A stretch of 64,000 nucleotides of DNA from Eutreptiella sp. 'Long Island Sound 2002' (GCA_964036045.1 OZ038386.1:20546225-20610224); one strand, 5' to 3'. Numbered from the stretch's first letter, positions 34,700-46,479 are shown. A program made the numbers and translations. The notes: generated by a model not told the origin, from the letters alone.

Positions 34700-36572
34700 C
34701 TGCTAGCGTCAGGCCCCATAGGCCAAGGGAAGGGAAGGGAAGTGTCACACAGGTCCAGGGGGTTCCAGATCACCAAGGATGTCACACATTAGTGGAGCGG
34801 GACGGAGGGGGCAAACTTTGTGGGAGAAATGTTTCTCGGGGGGGTACGCATGATTGTAGGGCCATCAGGAGCCACCACGTGGAGCTTGAGGGCAAGGCGG
34901 TGGAGAGATAGGTCAAATGGCATCAACTCAGCACCCCTCCCCAAACGGTACCGAGTATGGCCTACTGGCCAACTTGGTGCGGCATCAGGCATGCACTGTG
35001 CGACTGTCTGGCACATCAGAATAGCTTCCTTGTGATCGTGCTGCATTTGTGGCCACGTGTTGCCCAATGTCAAGGGTGGTTGCACTTTTTTCCTCCAATC
35101 TCAGACACATGAATACTATTTTTTTTGGGGGGGGGGCTTGTCCCACAAATTCCGCAAACACTGGGTCGCCTCCGGAGGTGGGTTTGAGCATGGGCGGAAT
35201 GGGGGGCTCAGAACGGCGCCCCGTGTCAGGAAGGGGTCCGGGCGGGTACATCGGCTCTTCTACCTGCTCCACTACAACCCCTTCCATCCCCAGGCATGTG
35301 AGCGCCTACGCAACACCGGCTTACACCCGGTGAATCGCCAGCCCTGAGTAGTGCGACCTGCTGGTCGATCGAGGACGTTGGTGGGGGTGGGGTAGAGGTC
35401 GGGGGAATGGGCCGTGTTGTGTGGAGGATGCAGTTCTGTGGGTGAAAGGGGAGTGCTTCTTCTTGTGCGATGGCGGCGGTCCCGCCCTCTCCTGACATCA
35501 AAAAAAGAAAACAATCCAACGGCATACCCAAAGGACCACCCTGCCCCCCCCCCCCCCCCCCCTCCTGTGACATTCCGTCGGGTTGCGGTTTCTTTATGGG
35601 GCCCAGGACAGTCACCTGTTCTTCCCTTCACGTGCTGCATCGGTGATTGCGCTCTGACGGCCGCAGCGGCCGGTGTTCCTTGTTGAGCCGTTTCCGCGTT
35701 AGCGGCCCCAGTAGTTGGCGCCACAGGGGGGGCGACTATAACCGGTCCGGATGCGACACCCCCCCTAGCTATCTGTCAAAACTTGGGGGGCGGGGGGGCC
35801 AGTTGGGGGGGGGGGGGGGTTGGCTGGAGGGTTCAGGGGGGGGGGTTCGGCCGTGGGGGGGGGGGGGTTCCCAAGGTGGGGGGCCTACGCGCGACCCACT
35901 ACTACCACATGCATACCTCCAAGGGGGATGTGTGTCTGGGGCGGGTTTGGGGAAGCTGCTGGTGGCTGTTGTGAAGCAGGGGCTGCAGATGGGCAGGTGT
36001 GTCCACAATGGTTGTGGTGATCTTCACTTCGCAACAAACGACATTTGTTTAGCGCCCCGTCTTGCTAATGTGGCGCTCAAAACATGGATGGTTTGATGAA
36101 AGGGAAGCATGCACAAAAAAAACTTCGGCGCCGTTGGCGCCATGGCCCCAACACCACTATCTCTCAAAACCCGGGGGGGGGGGGGGGGGGCTGGGGGGTG
36201 TCACAAACAAGGACCGGGCCCGGCCGCCCTCCCGTGGTTGGTTCACAGGTGTTGTGCTGGCAGGTCGGTTTACAATTTACGGTTGTTGCTGCCCACTCCC
36301 CTGCAAGTCCCCCCCCCCAGCCCCCAAGCCCCAATCTCGCCTAGTGAAATTAATTTTCCGGCTGTCGAGCACTGAGGCTGCCCACCTCTCGCAGTTTTTT
36401 GAACCCGCCCAGTGAGTGACAACCCATCCACGAGTGGAGGATTCCCTCCTCGAAAGGGGGAACACGTGCGTACAACCGGAAGTACCAACCGGCATACTCC
36501 TTCAGCCTCCATGGCTCCCCCCTCCCAGTCTTCACACGCCAGCACCCAAAAGGCTGCCACAACGCACAAGAC
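34700..36572. other. Intronic, G-tract-rich; missing hydrolase exon should lie in 32635-36572
   Basis: Holds long G or C runs at 35548-35563, 35808-35880 and 36173-36191 and an inverted dispersed repeat at 35569-35730. Several GC-rich minus-strand frames look mildly coding, for example 35160-35287 (Pro-rich), but none fits the required phase or the expected DC-x-AxxWV pattern. Confidence 0.4.
35569..35730 (+). repeat. Dispersed repeat, inverted partner at 57405-57570
   Basis: Shares GTGACATTCCGTCGGGTTGC, TCTGACGGCCGCAGCGGCC, TGTTCCTTGT, GCGTTAGCGG and CCCAGTAGTTGGCG, in opposite orientation. Confidence 0.85.
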
Positions 36573-36692
36573 CTGGGTACTTGTGCTCGGGGGCCAGGGG
36601 GAACTCCACGTTGGCGATCATCGCTCTGGTTTTCAGGGCCAGCTGCTGGCACACCAAGTCGGTGTGTTTGCCGTCACGGCCCAGCCAAGTGC
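36573..36692 (-). CDS. Alpha/beta hydrolase exon with APEHKYP motif
   Basis: Acceptor CCGTTGCAG| and donor TACCCAG|GTCTTG bound 120 bases (2 + 39 codons + 1). The product starts TWLGRDGKHTDLVCQQLALK and runs on to MIANVEFPLAPEHKYP. Known: in hormone-sensitive-lipase-type hydrolases the HGGG oxyanion loop is followed by G-x-x-x-THD-x-x-C-xx-LA, then a strand with V-(D/E)-Y-RLAPEH-x-(F/Y)-P. Here the pattern is present with EF replacing EY, and R of RLAPEH is P. The preceding exon must end with one leftover base and should carry HGGG. No such codon run was found on this strand between 36.7 and 46 kb, so it may be divergent or lost. The next coding exon, about 20-25 residues before the nucleophile, was also not located. 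Confidence 0.8.
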
Positions 36693-37082
36693 CTGCAACG
36701 GACGGAGCACGTTGGACGATCGCGGACCGTCTGCCCACAATCTGTTGCAGATCACGGAGTGGGACAACCGGAGCCCCAGGCCCCTGAGATTCCAGCACAC
36801 GGGTGACCCCAACTCCTCAAAAAAGGATGGGTCGGGTCCTGATATCTTGCTTGAGTGGCCCAATGTCTTATTTTTTCGCAGTCCGGCGCACTATGTGTCC
36901 TGTGCCCCCGAGAATATCCATGGGGGATAGTGCAGGTTATTTCTGGAGCCCATCGCCCGTGGTGTGAGCTGGGGTGGGTGGTTGGTGGGAAAAAGGGGGC
37001 GCTCCATTCTGAGCAAACACACAAATGGGGCAGCATCCCGACCCCCATTCACCAGGAGTGAAAATAAAATCAAATAAGATAA

Positions 37083-37215
37083 AATAGCGCATTCCAGCAG
37101 ACGCACAGATGAACCAGCGAAGGCACCCGGCGAGCAGGGTAAGACATAGGGCAACCGGTGATAGGTGCTGTTCCCCACTCGCGTACGTTAGGGGTCTGGG
37201 GGGGAGGGGGTCCTT
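37083..37215. repeat. Diverged dispersed repeat, partner at 9000-9125
   Basis: GCATTCCAGCAGACG, AGGCACCCGGCGAGCAGG and TAGGGGTCTGGGGGG parallel the 9-kb copy. Confidence 0.55.
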
Positions 37216-38106
37216 CAACCCCGCTCCCTCCTCGCTTCAAAGGTCAGTATGTGCATTACATACCATTCATCCCAGCGTCTCACTAGAATGGTACAGCGCC
37301 CCGACACACGGTCCAACTTTTCAGGCACATTCAGCCACATGTCATTGGGTCACACCCTCGCCTTTCTTACTTCTAGTTCCAGTGTACCCGCCTTTCCAGG
37401 GGCTGTTGCGGCTCCTTCACAGCGGCCAGGAGGACAAGGAGACACCACCAGAAGGAGCAAGGCAAATTGTAAGCAAGCAAAGTAATGAGAGCATAGAAAA
37501 CACATAATCAAGTAGTTGATTTACTGATGAATTGATCGATTGGTTGATGAGTTGATTACTTCAATAAATTGGTTGGTCAAATTAGAAACTAATTAAATCA
37601 TCAATCGAGAACAACAAGACAAAGAGCGAGAGAATATTTGAACAAGTGGAGAAAAAACAGAGAGGGGCGGGGGTTTCCCCCAATTTTTCAGGACCCAGTT
37701 CCCCCCATCCTCCCGGGTCAAAATGCCATTCCCAGTGTAGAGCCTTCCCTCACCGAAACACGAATGGGGAAACTGAGCAGCCACCGCGGCCCACCTGCGT
37801 TGGGCCCCTCCGCCGGACGCCGCCTTGTACATCGTCACGTCCTGAAGGGGAGGGCTGAGCGCCTGGAGACACCCTTTGGCCTGCCACCAGTTGCCACGCT
37901 TGCCCTCTGAAGTGGCAAACAGTCACCCATCTGCCCCCCCCTCCCCCCGCGCCGCAGGCCCCAATCGCCCTTCCAAATCCCTCCAAATGGCATATCATGC
38001 TGCGCTTGCATCGCGCAGCAGAGCTTCTATCACAAAATGCTCTGAGACAACTGTGTTGCCATCCATCTGCCCCAAGGCGTTCCTCAAGCGACGACTTTGG
38101 AATCGT
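37216..38106. other. No supported gene
   Basis: Mixed composition; only short frames. The minus strand has one small splice-bounded open stretch near 37790-37840 (MYKAASGGGAQR), without recognisable homology. Confidence 0.4.
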
Positions 38107-40503
38107 CTTGTTGCCCCTGGGCCGTAAGGCCCGCCGTTCGCTGTCCGGCCGCGGGGGAGGGGCTCCGCGGCCGCCAGTGACGCTCAGCTGTAAAGCTGAC
38201 CCCGGTGATTATCCCGCCGGAATAGCGCTGCCGTACAGGTGGCAACGAACGAGGTTCCGGACGAACCGAAGGCATATTTGTGGATGGTAGGTCGGGCCCT
38301 ACGAAACTATAGTCGGGCTTTTTTTTTTACTGGCCAGAATCCGGATTTCTGGTCAAAAATCGGCGCGCACGCGTGACCAATGGCTGTTGCCGACATTTTG
38401 CCTGTTGAACTCAGCACCTAGCTAGAGTTGACGAAAATTCGATTTAAGACCATGAATGTGAAGGGTTTTTAAGCCCGAATAATGCTGTGAAATCGGATTT
38501 CCGCAAAACTGCACGAATCACTGTTTCGGAACACCGATCGGCGATTTCCGCCAACAGGCTGTTCGACGCCGGCATTTTGACTAAATATTCGTGTTCAGCG
38601 TCAAAAACTACCCAGATTTAGCTTTCGGTTTATCAAAATCCGAGCTGGTAGGCCAAAGATATGAATTTTTCGAGTTTTGATAAAGGTGGCGCAGTTTGGC
38701 CATTTTGGCCTGTTTCGTAGGCCTGTTGTAGCGAAACCACGGGGATCTAGCAATGAACCACGTGACAATCCAAGTTCATTTGTACCCAAATGACGTGAAA
38801 ATCCCCAAGGTTGACCCCTCTAGCCTCCTCATGATGCCTAGAAGGAGGGTACAAAATGTAGAAAAAACAGTACTCAGATGAGGTTGCTGTCTCCATTGTA
38901 CAGCCTTGTCAAAGCGCTATATCCCGGCCCAGGGATCGAACCTTTGTGCAAACTAGTCCCGTATGGGTGCAATGGAATGGGTATAAGCAACGTTACGTCC
39001 CTATGGCCTCTATAGAGAGCACATGGGGGCGAAAACTCAAAGATACGTGCTTTTTAAGCTCTGTTTTTGGGTGCTGTCACAACACCAGCCTACCAAAATC
39101 ATGGGTCTCCCCCCCGGTGTTTCGGTTGCAAACCCATGCTTTTGTGCGACTTCAACCAAGCATATTTGAGTAATTTGGACCTAGAGGGAGGGGAAGGGCC
39201 ACTAGTTTGCCTGGTGTACCCCCAAAGACCCCTAGATATAGTAGCCGGGGGTTTGGCATTTTGGTCAAAAATGGACATTTTTGGTTTGTGGGTCCATTTG
39301 TCGGAGGTCGTTCTCTGACATACCGTGGAGTTAGAACAAAGTGTTGGGCTCGTTTGAAAGCTGAGAACATGTCCTAAAAGAAAAACAGGACCCGCCACAG
39401 GCCATCCCCCACCCATTTCTCGCAAAAATTGCATCTTTGGTGGTCATTTTTGACGAAAATCGGTTGTATCTTGTGCGTACCCTGCCACGTGAAAATGTGT
39501 ACCTGTCGGCACGTAGTCAAGTAGGAAGCACATATGTTACCAAGCCCTCAACCAAGCATAATGGAGTTATTTGGAGCTAGAAGAATGCAAAAGGTCAATT
39601 GTTTGCCCATTGAAGCCCCGTTGGCCCGGATCTATAAGCATTGGGGGTTTTGCATTTTTGTCAAAAGTAGCAATTTACAGTTTATGCTTCCATTTGTTGG
39701 ACTTCGTTTTCGAACATATCGTTGAGTTGGAACGAACCGTTTGGCTCGTTTGAAAGGTGAAGACATATCGTAATAGAATTGGAGGAATGATCATAGTCTA
39801 GCTTGTGACCATTTTCCGCAAAAATCTCGTTTTTAGTCGTGATTTTCGGTCAAAATCAGCGCAATGAAATGTGTACTTGTTGGTACGTACCAGCGTATCT
39901 GATACTTTCGGCTTTCTAGGCTTGGGAAGGAGGAGCATAGCGAGTCCTTCCCAAGCCTAGTCACAAATCTAATGCCATGGATTCTTTCATTTTTTTTATG
40001 TCTTTCTAACTGCATTTGCATGTGCATTGCATTGCATACCCATTTTGCGAATGGGTAAATTTTTGCTGCAATGTATATTATGCGTAGGTTGTATTGTTCT
40101 GATGATGCATCGCAGAAACACAGAAACTATTGTTTTGGGCGCGTGTAGTAGTATGTGGTGATGATAGTTGCTCTTTGTCATTTTCGTCATTTTCTTTTTC
40201 GGCTGAATAATATAATGTGTACCAAAATCAGTGTATGGACCAAAAGTGTGATGTAACACAATCTGTATCACAATGAACAAGAGCTATGAAGTATGCATTC
40301 TTTGGTCTATTTTGATTATTATTTTGACTAAAAAAATGAGGCATAATTATGCAATTCAACTATATCCATGCCCCTCCTATTAAAAACACACACAAAAAAA
40401 ACCTGGTATGTGACATGGGCATGTGACATGGAAGTGACTAACAGTAACTACCACTATCCCGCCGGGTCTTGTCGCGGGTGGGCGGGCCGGGCTTCCATCA
40501 GCG
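38107..40503 (+). repeat. 2.4-kb tandem duplication, copy 1
   Basis: Begins CTTGTTGCCCCTGGGCCGTA and returns to the same string at 40504, period 2397. A GC-rich head (CCGGCCGCGGGGGAGGGGCT) leads an AT-rich body. Inside are two related ~240-bp sub-blocks sharing TTGGGCTCGTTTGAAAG-like and CCAAGCATA words (about 39150-39380 and 39545-39780), then a 16-bp-stem hairpin. No intact ORF above about 110 codons was seen. Confidence 0.93.
39916..39960. repeat. 16-bp perfect hairpin in copy 1
   Basis: CTAGGCTTGGGAAGGA and TCCTTCCCAAGCCTAG enclose a 13-base loop, GGAGCATAGCGAG. Confidence 0.95.
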
Positions 40504-42876
40504 CTTGTTGCCCCTGGGCCGTAAGGCCCGCCGTTCGCTGTCCGGCCGCGGGGGAGGGGCTCCGCGGCCGCCAGTGACGCTCAGCTGTAAAGCTGACCCC
40601 GCTGATTATCCCGCCGGATTTGCCTTCCCGTACTGTTGGCAACGGACGAAGTTCCGGACGAACCGAAAGGACATTTGTGGATGGTAGGTCGGGCCCTACA
40701 AAACTATAGTCAGGCTTTTTTTTTTACTGGCCAGAATCCGGATTTCTGGTCAAAAATCGGCGCGCACGCATGACCAGTGGCTGTCGCCGACATTTGGCCT
40801 GTCCAATTCAGCACCTAGCTAGAGTTGACGAAAATTGGATTTAAGACCATAAATGTAAAGGGTTTTAAAGCCCGAATAATGCTGCAAAATCGGATTTTCG
40901 CAAAACACCGATCGTCGATTTCTGCCAGCAGCGTGTTCGACGCCGGCATTTTGACTAAATATTTGTGTTCAGCGTCAAAAACTACCCAGATTTACCTTTT
41001 GGTTTGTCAAAATTTGAGCCAGTAGGCCAAAGATATGATTTTTTCAAGTTTTTATACAGTTGGCTCAGTTTGGCCATTTTGGCCTGTTTCGTAGGCCTGT
41101 TGTAGCGAAACCACGAGGGTCTAGCAACGAACCAAGTGACAATCCAAGTTCATTTGCACCCAAATGATGTGAAAATGCCAAAGGTTGACCCCTCTAGCCT
41201 CCTCTTGATGCCTAGAAAGAGGGTACAAAAGGTAGAAAAAACAGTACTTAGATGAGGTTGCTGTCTCCATTGCACAGCCTTGTCGAAGCGCTATATCCCG
41301 GCCTAGGGATTGAAACTTTGTGCAAACCAGTCCCGTATGGGTCCAATGGAACGGGTATAGGCAATGTTGCGTCCCTATGGCCTCTATGGAGAGCACATGG
41401 GGGCGGAAACTCAAAGATACACGCTTTTTAAGCTGTGTTTTTTTGTGCTGTCAGAGCACCAGCGTACCAAAATCATGGGTCCCCCCCCCCGGTGTTGCGG
41501 TTGCATCCCCATGCTTCCGTGGGACTTCAACCAAGCATATTTGAGTGGTTTGGACCTAGAGGGAGGGGAATGGCCACTAGTTTGCTTGGTGTACCCCCAA
41601 AAGCCCCTAGATATATTAGCCGGGGGTTTGGCGTTTTAGTCAAAAATGGACATTTTCGGTTTGTGGGTCCATTCGTCGGAGCTCGTTCTCCACCGTACCG
41701 TGGAGTCAGAACAAAGTGTTGGGCTCGTTTGAAAGCTGAGAACATGTCCTAAAAGGATAATAGGACCCGCCACAGGCCGTCTCACACCCATTTCCTGCAA
41801 AAATGGCATCTTTGGTGGTCATTTTTAGGTAAAATCAGGTGTATGTTGTGCATACCCTGCTACGTCAAAACGTGTACCCATTGGCACGTAGTCAGGTTGG
41901 AAGCACATAGGTTGCCAAGTCCTCAACGAAGCATAATGGAGTTATTTGGACCTAGAAGGATGCAAAAGACCAATTGTTTGCTCATTCAAGCCCCGTTGGC
42001 CCGGAGTTATAAGCATTGGGGGTTTTGCATTTTGGTGAAAAGTAGCAATTTGGAGTTCATGGTCCCATTTGTCGGAGGTCGTTCTGCATCATACCGTTGA
42101 GTTGGAACGAACCGTTGGGCTCGTTCGAAAGGTGAAGAGGTATTGTAACGAGACATGGGGACCGGTTATAGGCCACCTTGCACTCATTTTGCCTGAAAAT
42201 CGGGTTTTTAATCATGGTTTTCAACTAAAATCAGTGTAATAAAAAGTGTACTTGTTGGTACGCAGCGAAATTTCTGATACTTTCGGCCTTTGTAGGCTTG
42301 GGAAGGAGGAGCATAGCGAGTCCTTCCCAAGCCTAGTCACAAAGCTAATGACATCAATTATCCTTTATTTTTTTGTTTGTTTTTTTTCTTTGCTTTTGCT
42401 TTCTGTAAAACAGGTAAACTACTGTTGCTCGATGTGTGATTTTCCTGTTCTGATATTTTTGTTTTTTTTACTTGATTGCAAAGAGGCAAAAGGGGACGTT
42501 GTGCATAGCTATTGTAGCATGCATTGATATTCTTGTTGCCGCACAATTTTGTTAATGTGATAATAGCATGAAATATGCACCAAAATTGATTCGTTAAACA
42601 ATGTGTCATTTAATAGCATTAGGTACATCCCATGAACGAGTCTTATAAACTGGGTATATTTATCCCTCAATTGTGCTGATTAGATATTGTCAGAGAATAG
42701 GACGTAGGTCTATTAAATGGTGTCAGCGGTTTAGAAAATGAAACAAGCGAGATGGTACAATTGTACATATGCTACTGCCACCACTACCACTGGTTACCAC
42801 AACGTATACCACCACCACCACTAGCACTTTCCCGGCGGGTCTTGTCGCGGGTGGGCGGGCCGGGCTTCCCACAGCG
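40504..42876 (+). repeat. 2.4-kb tandem duplication, copy 2
   Basis: Collinear with copy 1, with scattered substitutions and a different AT-rich tail after the hairpin (42340-42800). It ends with the same junction string GGGTCTTGTCGCGGGTGGGC as copy 1 (40462 and 42836) and then a third partial CTTGTT. Confidence 0.93.
42293..42335. repeat. 15-bp perfect hairpin in copy 2
   Basis: TAGGCTTGGGAAGGA / TCCTTCCCAAGCCTA with the identical 13-base loop. Arms and loop are preserved while flanks have diverged. Confidence 0.95.
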
Positions 42877-42882
42877 CTTGTT

Positions 42883-44088
42883 ATGGAAAGTCCGGGACCG
42901 GCGGTCAACAGTCAGTCTCTAGTCGCCGACGGCTGATAGTCAACCAATGACCAGTTGACAGTTGTTGGCAACCGTGCGGTGCCAGTGCACGCCATGACCG
43001 TCAGGCAGGAGGACTGAATTTCATTAGCAATCTGCCCCGTACCATGTGGCATTCGGTTATATCCGCTGCTGTCGCCAATGGAACCCGGCAGAATTAAGCA
43101 ACACCCTGTGTCGGACTTGGTCGGATGCAGTTCCCTCTGATCACGTCTGACACGGCACCAGTGGCAAGTGTGCCTCATACCTCCAAAATATAATATTAGA
43201 GGCACAGGAACGAGAGCAGCAGCTTGTGGGGTGATGCCCTGGAATACATGGACGCAGAAATCCAGAACAGTGCGTCCAGCGTCAGGCTAACTCATCACGC
43301 ACACTATACCAACCGAACACTTGAATTTTGCAAACCACTCATTCTTTTGTTGGGCAATTTGAATTTTATTTAGGAAAAATTTTCCGCAGCCACCAAAAAA
43401 ATGCAAAAATTGACTAGCCACAGCAGTTTCATGAGGGATAACTTCAAAACATGAGCGCAAACCCAACAGGGTATCTGCCAAAGAAGAGTGCAAATCGAAA
43501 AATAGTAGAGAGATCGGGTTTTTTGTGTACAGCATTAAGTTACTTATGCACACATTTGCAGCCCATTTCACACTACCAAAGGCCTGGTGCCGAAAATTCA
43601 TTTTCTGAGCTTTTTGTGGCCTGAAATCGCTCCGTGCTCAAAGAATCAAATCAAATATTCAGTGGGTACATGCATTCCGAACCAAGCATACAGCAGATGG
43701 TGCATGCACAGTGTGCTCCCATGGCGCACATAGCGAGTGCACAGTCTTTGTTCGTGTCCATTTCAAGGATTGTGTTTGCGTTTCATGCGCATGGCATCAG
43801 CTGAAGCTGTTGACTCTGCCATGAATGGCGTGTGGGGAGGACTGCGCCCGCAACACAGGAAAGCGGTCCAGTTTCATGTGACACATGTGACACAAGAGCT
43901 TCATGTCAACAGTATCGTGATGGTGGTTAAGGTCTGGTAGGATTGTTCATCATGCTGCATGTGATGGGCTTCCAACGGTTTTGCTGCCTGTGGTATGCAC
44001 GGACCCAGATTGGCATTTGGCTCTGTCTGATACTGTGATGATACACCTTTCACAACAGTCTGATCAAACTGCGTAGGCACTTTTGAAC
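42883..44088. other. No supported gene
   Basis: Only short frames. A stretch around 43080-43180 has weak 5S-like words and was rejected. Confidence 0.5.
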
Positions 44089-44096
44089 CTTCAGCG
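44089..44096. other. Target-site duplication, left (CTTCAGCG)
   Basis: Exact 8-base match with 45095-45102; the bases outside differ. Confidence 0.88.
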
Positions 44097-45094
44097 TTGG
44101 GGGGGGGGGGGGGATTGCGGTCCCCCAAGCCTGAGAAAATGCGTTAAAATTGCGCCAAAATTGCGGTACATTTTTTTTGTCCCCGGACTCTATGCCAGCC
44201 ATGAGCAGCAGTGGAGCACAGGACTTTTTTGCAAAAAGGTTTTTTGACCAATTATGCACCCAATTGGTAAGATAGTGAGGCTTTCAGCACATACCACGCA
44301 CACTGCACCAAAGCTTTCAGCACAAGCATCTAATCCCACCGTCCTTCCACGTATTATAATGGGCCATGAAAGCCACACAACGGGCATTGTCGCTCATTGA
44401 ATACCTCTGGTCCGTGTCAGTATATTTGCAAAACGAAAAGACCCGCTCCACAGAGCCAGTCACCATCACCATGCAAACGAGGAAAAGGACACAGTCTTTA
44501 AAAGGCGATGCAGGGCAAGCATCCCACCACTGGAGAAGGTGTGCAATACCAGTTATGTCCCTAAATTCTGTCCCTACATATGCCTGCCATTCCTCTTGAG
44601 CCCCAGGAATGGTATGCAGCTTTAGCGATGGGTGATCTGCCAAGGAATGCGAAAAGTCACAGAGCCTACATGGGTTCAGCACACGAAGCTCCTGAAAGAA
44701 GTGCACTTGATCGGCCTCCTTTTCCACGCGGTTGACAAGTGCAGTGTGCAACTGCTTCACCGCATCTCGAAGGAGACGTCGGAAGCCATCAGAATTGGCA
44801 GATTGCTGAAGTGCAATCTCAAGGCGAGGGGAAAATTCTGTTGGGTGGGCAGGATGCGCAGCCTCCAAATTGGAGCACCACTCCTCCCAGAAAAGCGTCC
44901 TGCCACACAAACGACATGCAGGACACATGAGAACACATACCCGTACAGTGTGCCTAGTGACAGTGAAGTGAGGGAAAGAATTTTCCTCAGGGGAAAAATG
45001 AAATTTTTTGAATGGAGACATCACTGAAAAATTGCCGTAAAAATGCGGTAAATTGCGGTAAATTGCGGACCGCAATCCCCCCCCCCCCTCCCGG
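44097..45094 (-). mobile_element. hAT-family transposon, 998 bp, with 8-bp target duplication
   Basis: The element is flanked by CTTCAGCG at 44089-44096 and again at 45095-45102, the 8-bp duplication diagnostic of hAT insertion. Ends are long inverted repeats (about 60-70 bases): a 15-base G run, ATTGCGGTCC and AAAATTGCG-type words on the left; TTGCGGTAAATTGCGG, ACCGCAAT and a C run on the right. It encloses one minus-strand ORF with hAT C-terminal features. The element is too short for a full transposase, so it is probably an internally deleted copy. Confidence 0.88.
44317..45075 (-). CDS. hAT transposase C-terminal fragment
   Basis: 252 codons. The N-terminal ~30 residues are read from the right terminal repeat and are unlikely to be native. 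The C-terminal half contains FRDITGIAHLLQWWDACPAS, FKDCVLFLVCMVMVTGSVER and VFSFCKYTDTDQRYSMSDNA. Known: the hAT dimerisation domain carries W-W......P.l..la...l.ip.tSa-sERvFS...R..l...n, and the W-W and SVERVFS signatures are visible here. About 350-400 N-terminal residues (BED finger, RNase-H DDE core) are missing compared with full hAT transposases. The frame is open, so it could make a truncated dimerisation-only protein, possibly a repressor of related elements, which is inference. Confidence 0.75.
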   Translation of the reverse strand: MRSAIYRNLPHFYGNFSVMSPFKKFHFSPEENSFPHFTVTRHTVRVCVLMCPACRLCGRTLFWEEWCSNLEAAHPAHPTEFSPRLEIALQQSANSDGFRRLLRDAVKQLHTALVNRVEKEADQVHFFQELRVLNPCRLCDFSHSLADHPSLKLHTIPGAQEEWQAYVGTEFRDITGIAHLLQWWDACPASPFKDCVLFLVCMVMVTGSVERVFSFCKYTDTDQRYSMSDNARCVAFMAHYNTWKDGGIRCLC

Positions 45095-45102
45095 CTTCAG
45101 CG
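45095..45102. other. Target-site duplication, right (CTTCAGCG)
   Basis: Partner of 44089-44096. Confidence 0.88.
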
Positions 45103-46319
45103 GCTTGAAAACCATTTTTTTGATATCATGACCGCTCACAACAATCAAATCTCCCGTGCAAACATGCTTTAGGCCCTCTTGATGCTTTTGTTCACCCTAT
45201 GAGGGCAAGGGTGCAAGGGACAATGGGATGGAGCGGTACACATGCTCCCTGGATTTGTCCGGGATCAGTCATTGTACAAAGCAATCAAGCAGCCGGGTAT
45301 GGTCCCAGGGGGAGAATGCCGCAAAGGTTTGCCGAAAAAAGCACGCCCAAATCCTTGAAACTGGCGCAGCAAACTTTCTGCATCAAAATTTTTCGATCAG
45401 GAATGTTTGTGGCACACAGAGTTTTCGCCCCCCCGTACTGTTCTGGAGCGGGAGGATGCTTTGGGCAGCGGCCCTGCCCACAATCTGTTCATAAGGCCAG
45501 GCATTGATATGACGGGCAATGGGTTGCGGCGATAGACCCGACCAAACACCTCTTTGGCAGCAGCAGCACTTTCGGGGGGACAAGGCCGCAACAACACATT
45601 CAAATTACAGAGCGGGACAACCGCAGGTCCAAAGCGTTCTCGAACTGTAGGACAGTTCGAGAACGAGCAAGGACAGGCCACTGTGCGTGGAGAACACAAA
45701 TCCTGGGGATGGCTGAAGCCGTGTATCATAGCTCACTAATCGCCAGGGGAGAGCAATGGCGCCAGCAGGACTGAGCTCTTACAGCGTGACAAGGCGGGGG
45801 TTATCCACACACCATATATCTCACTAGAGTCACCGACACCTCTCGGCCGTCACCGCACGGAACTTTTAGACTCTTTTCGCGAACCTCCTTCGTCCCGGAA
45901 TTGTTGATAAATTCGCTCTACGGTACCAATGGGGCCGTGTGCGATTGATACGGAACAAGAGCAGCACGCAGTATGGATGACCTGTCCCTGCCTTAGTGCA
46001 GGAGACACAGCGCGGCATTACTGTACAATGCCTTTTCAGCTGGTATGTCACGCCCACCCACCTTTCCTCCAACACCTCCCCAATCCCCCCTCCCACCACC
46101 ACCATCCCCACATGACGGCGCTCTGCGCCTTATTACTGAATGAACAATTCTACAACATGTCGACACAGTATACAATTAGAAGAGCGCGTCAACTCGTAGT
46201 AGGTAGTGTCTACAAACCACAAACAGTGTGAACATCCCTCTCCATCCCCCCAGCCCCGCCCCCCCCGCCCATCCCCCCTCCACCCCACACCCTTGGGATG
46301 GGGTAGGGATGGGGGCGAC

Positions 46320-46479
46320 TGCGTGCATTAAATGGACTTTCGACATCGATCTTGGCGGGCAACGCGAAACACAGGCCGTCCAAGTGCGGCAAGCAGAGAG
46401 AATCTTGCGGGCCAGGGCAGTGGTGGTTGACAGACCGCACTGTCAAATCAGCGATGAGACTGGGGACTCGCTTCATGGG
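46320..46479 (-). CDS. Weak candidate exon between anchor and catalytic domain
   Basis: After the acceptor GCTACCCAAG| an open stretch reads PMKRVPSLIADLTVRSVNHH and continues to AKIDVESPFNAR. It begins in phase 0, as required after 47990, and ends one base into a codon at a weak donor (GCACGCA|GTCGCC). Composition looks coding but I recognise no motif, and the donor is poor. It is listed as a hint for building the missing 5' half of the gene. Confidence 0.2.

Noticed and set aside
36507-36516. HGG codons (CATGGAGGC on the minus strand) as the missing oxyanion motif
   Set aside because: It lies downstream of the APEHKYP exon, the wrong order, and the frame stops at once.
38925-38965. tRNA T-arm (GGTTCGATCCCTGGG on the minus strand)
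   Set aside because: No cloverleaf upstream, and the second 2.4-kb copy has lost the key bases.
42960-43180. 5S rRNA-like words (AGAATTAAGCA, GTCGGACTTGG)
   Set aside because: Only two short matches, with wrong spacing and no closing stem; may be chance.
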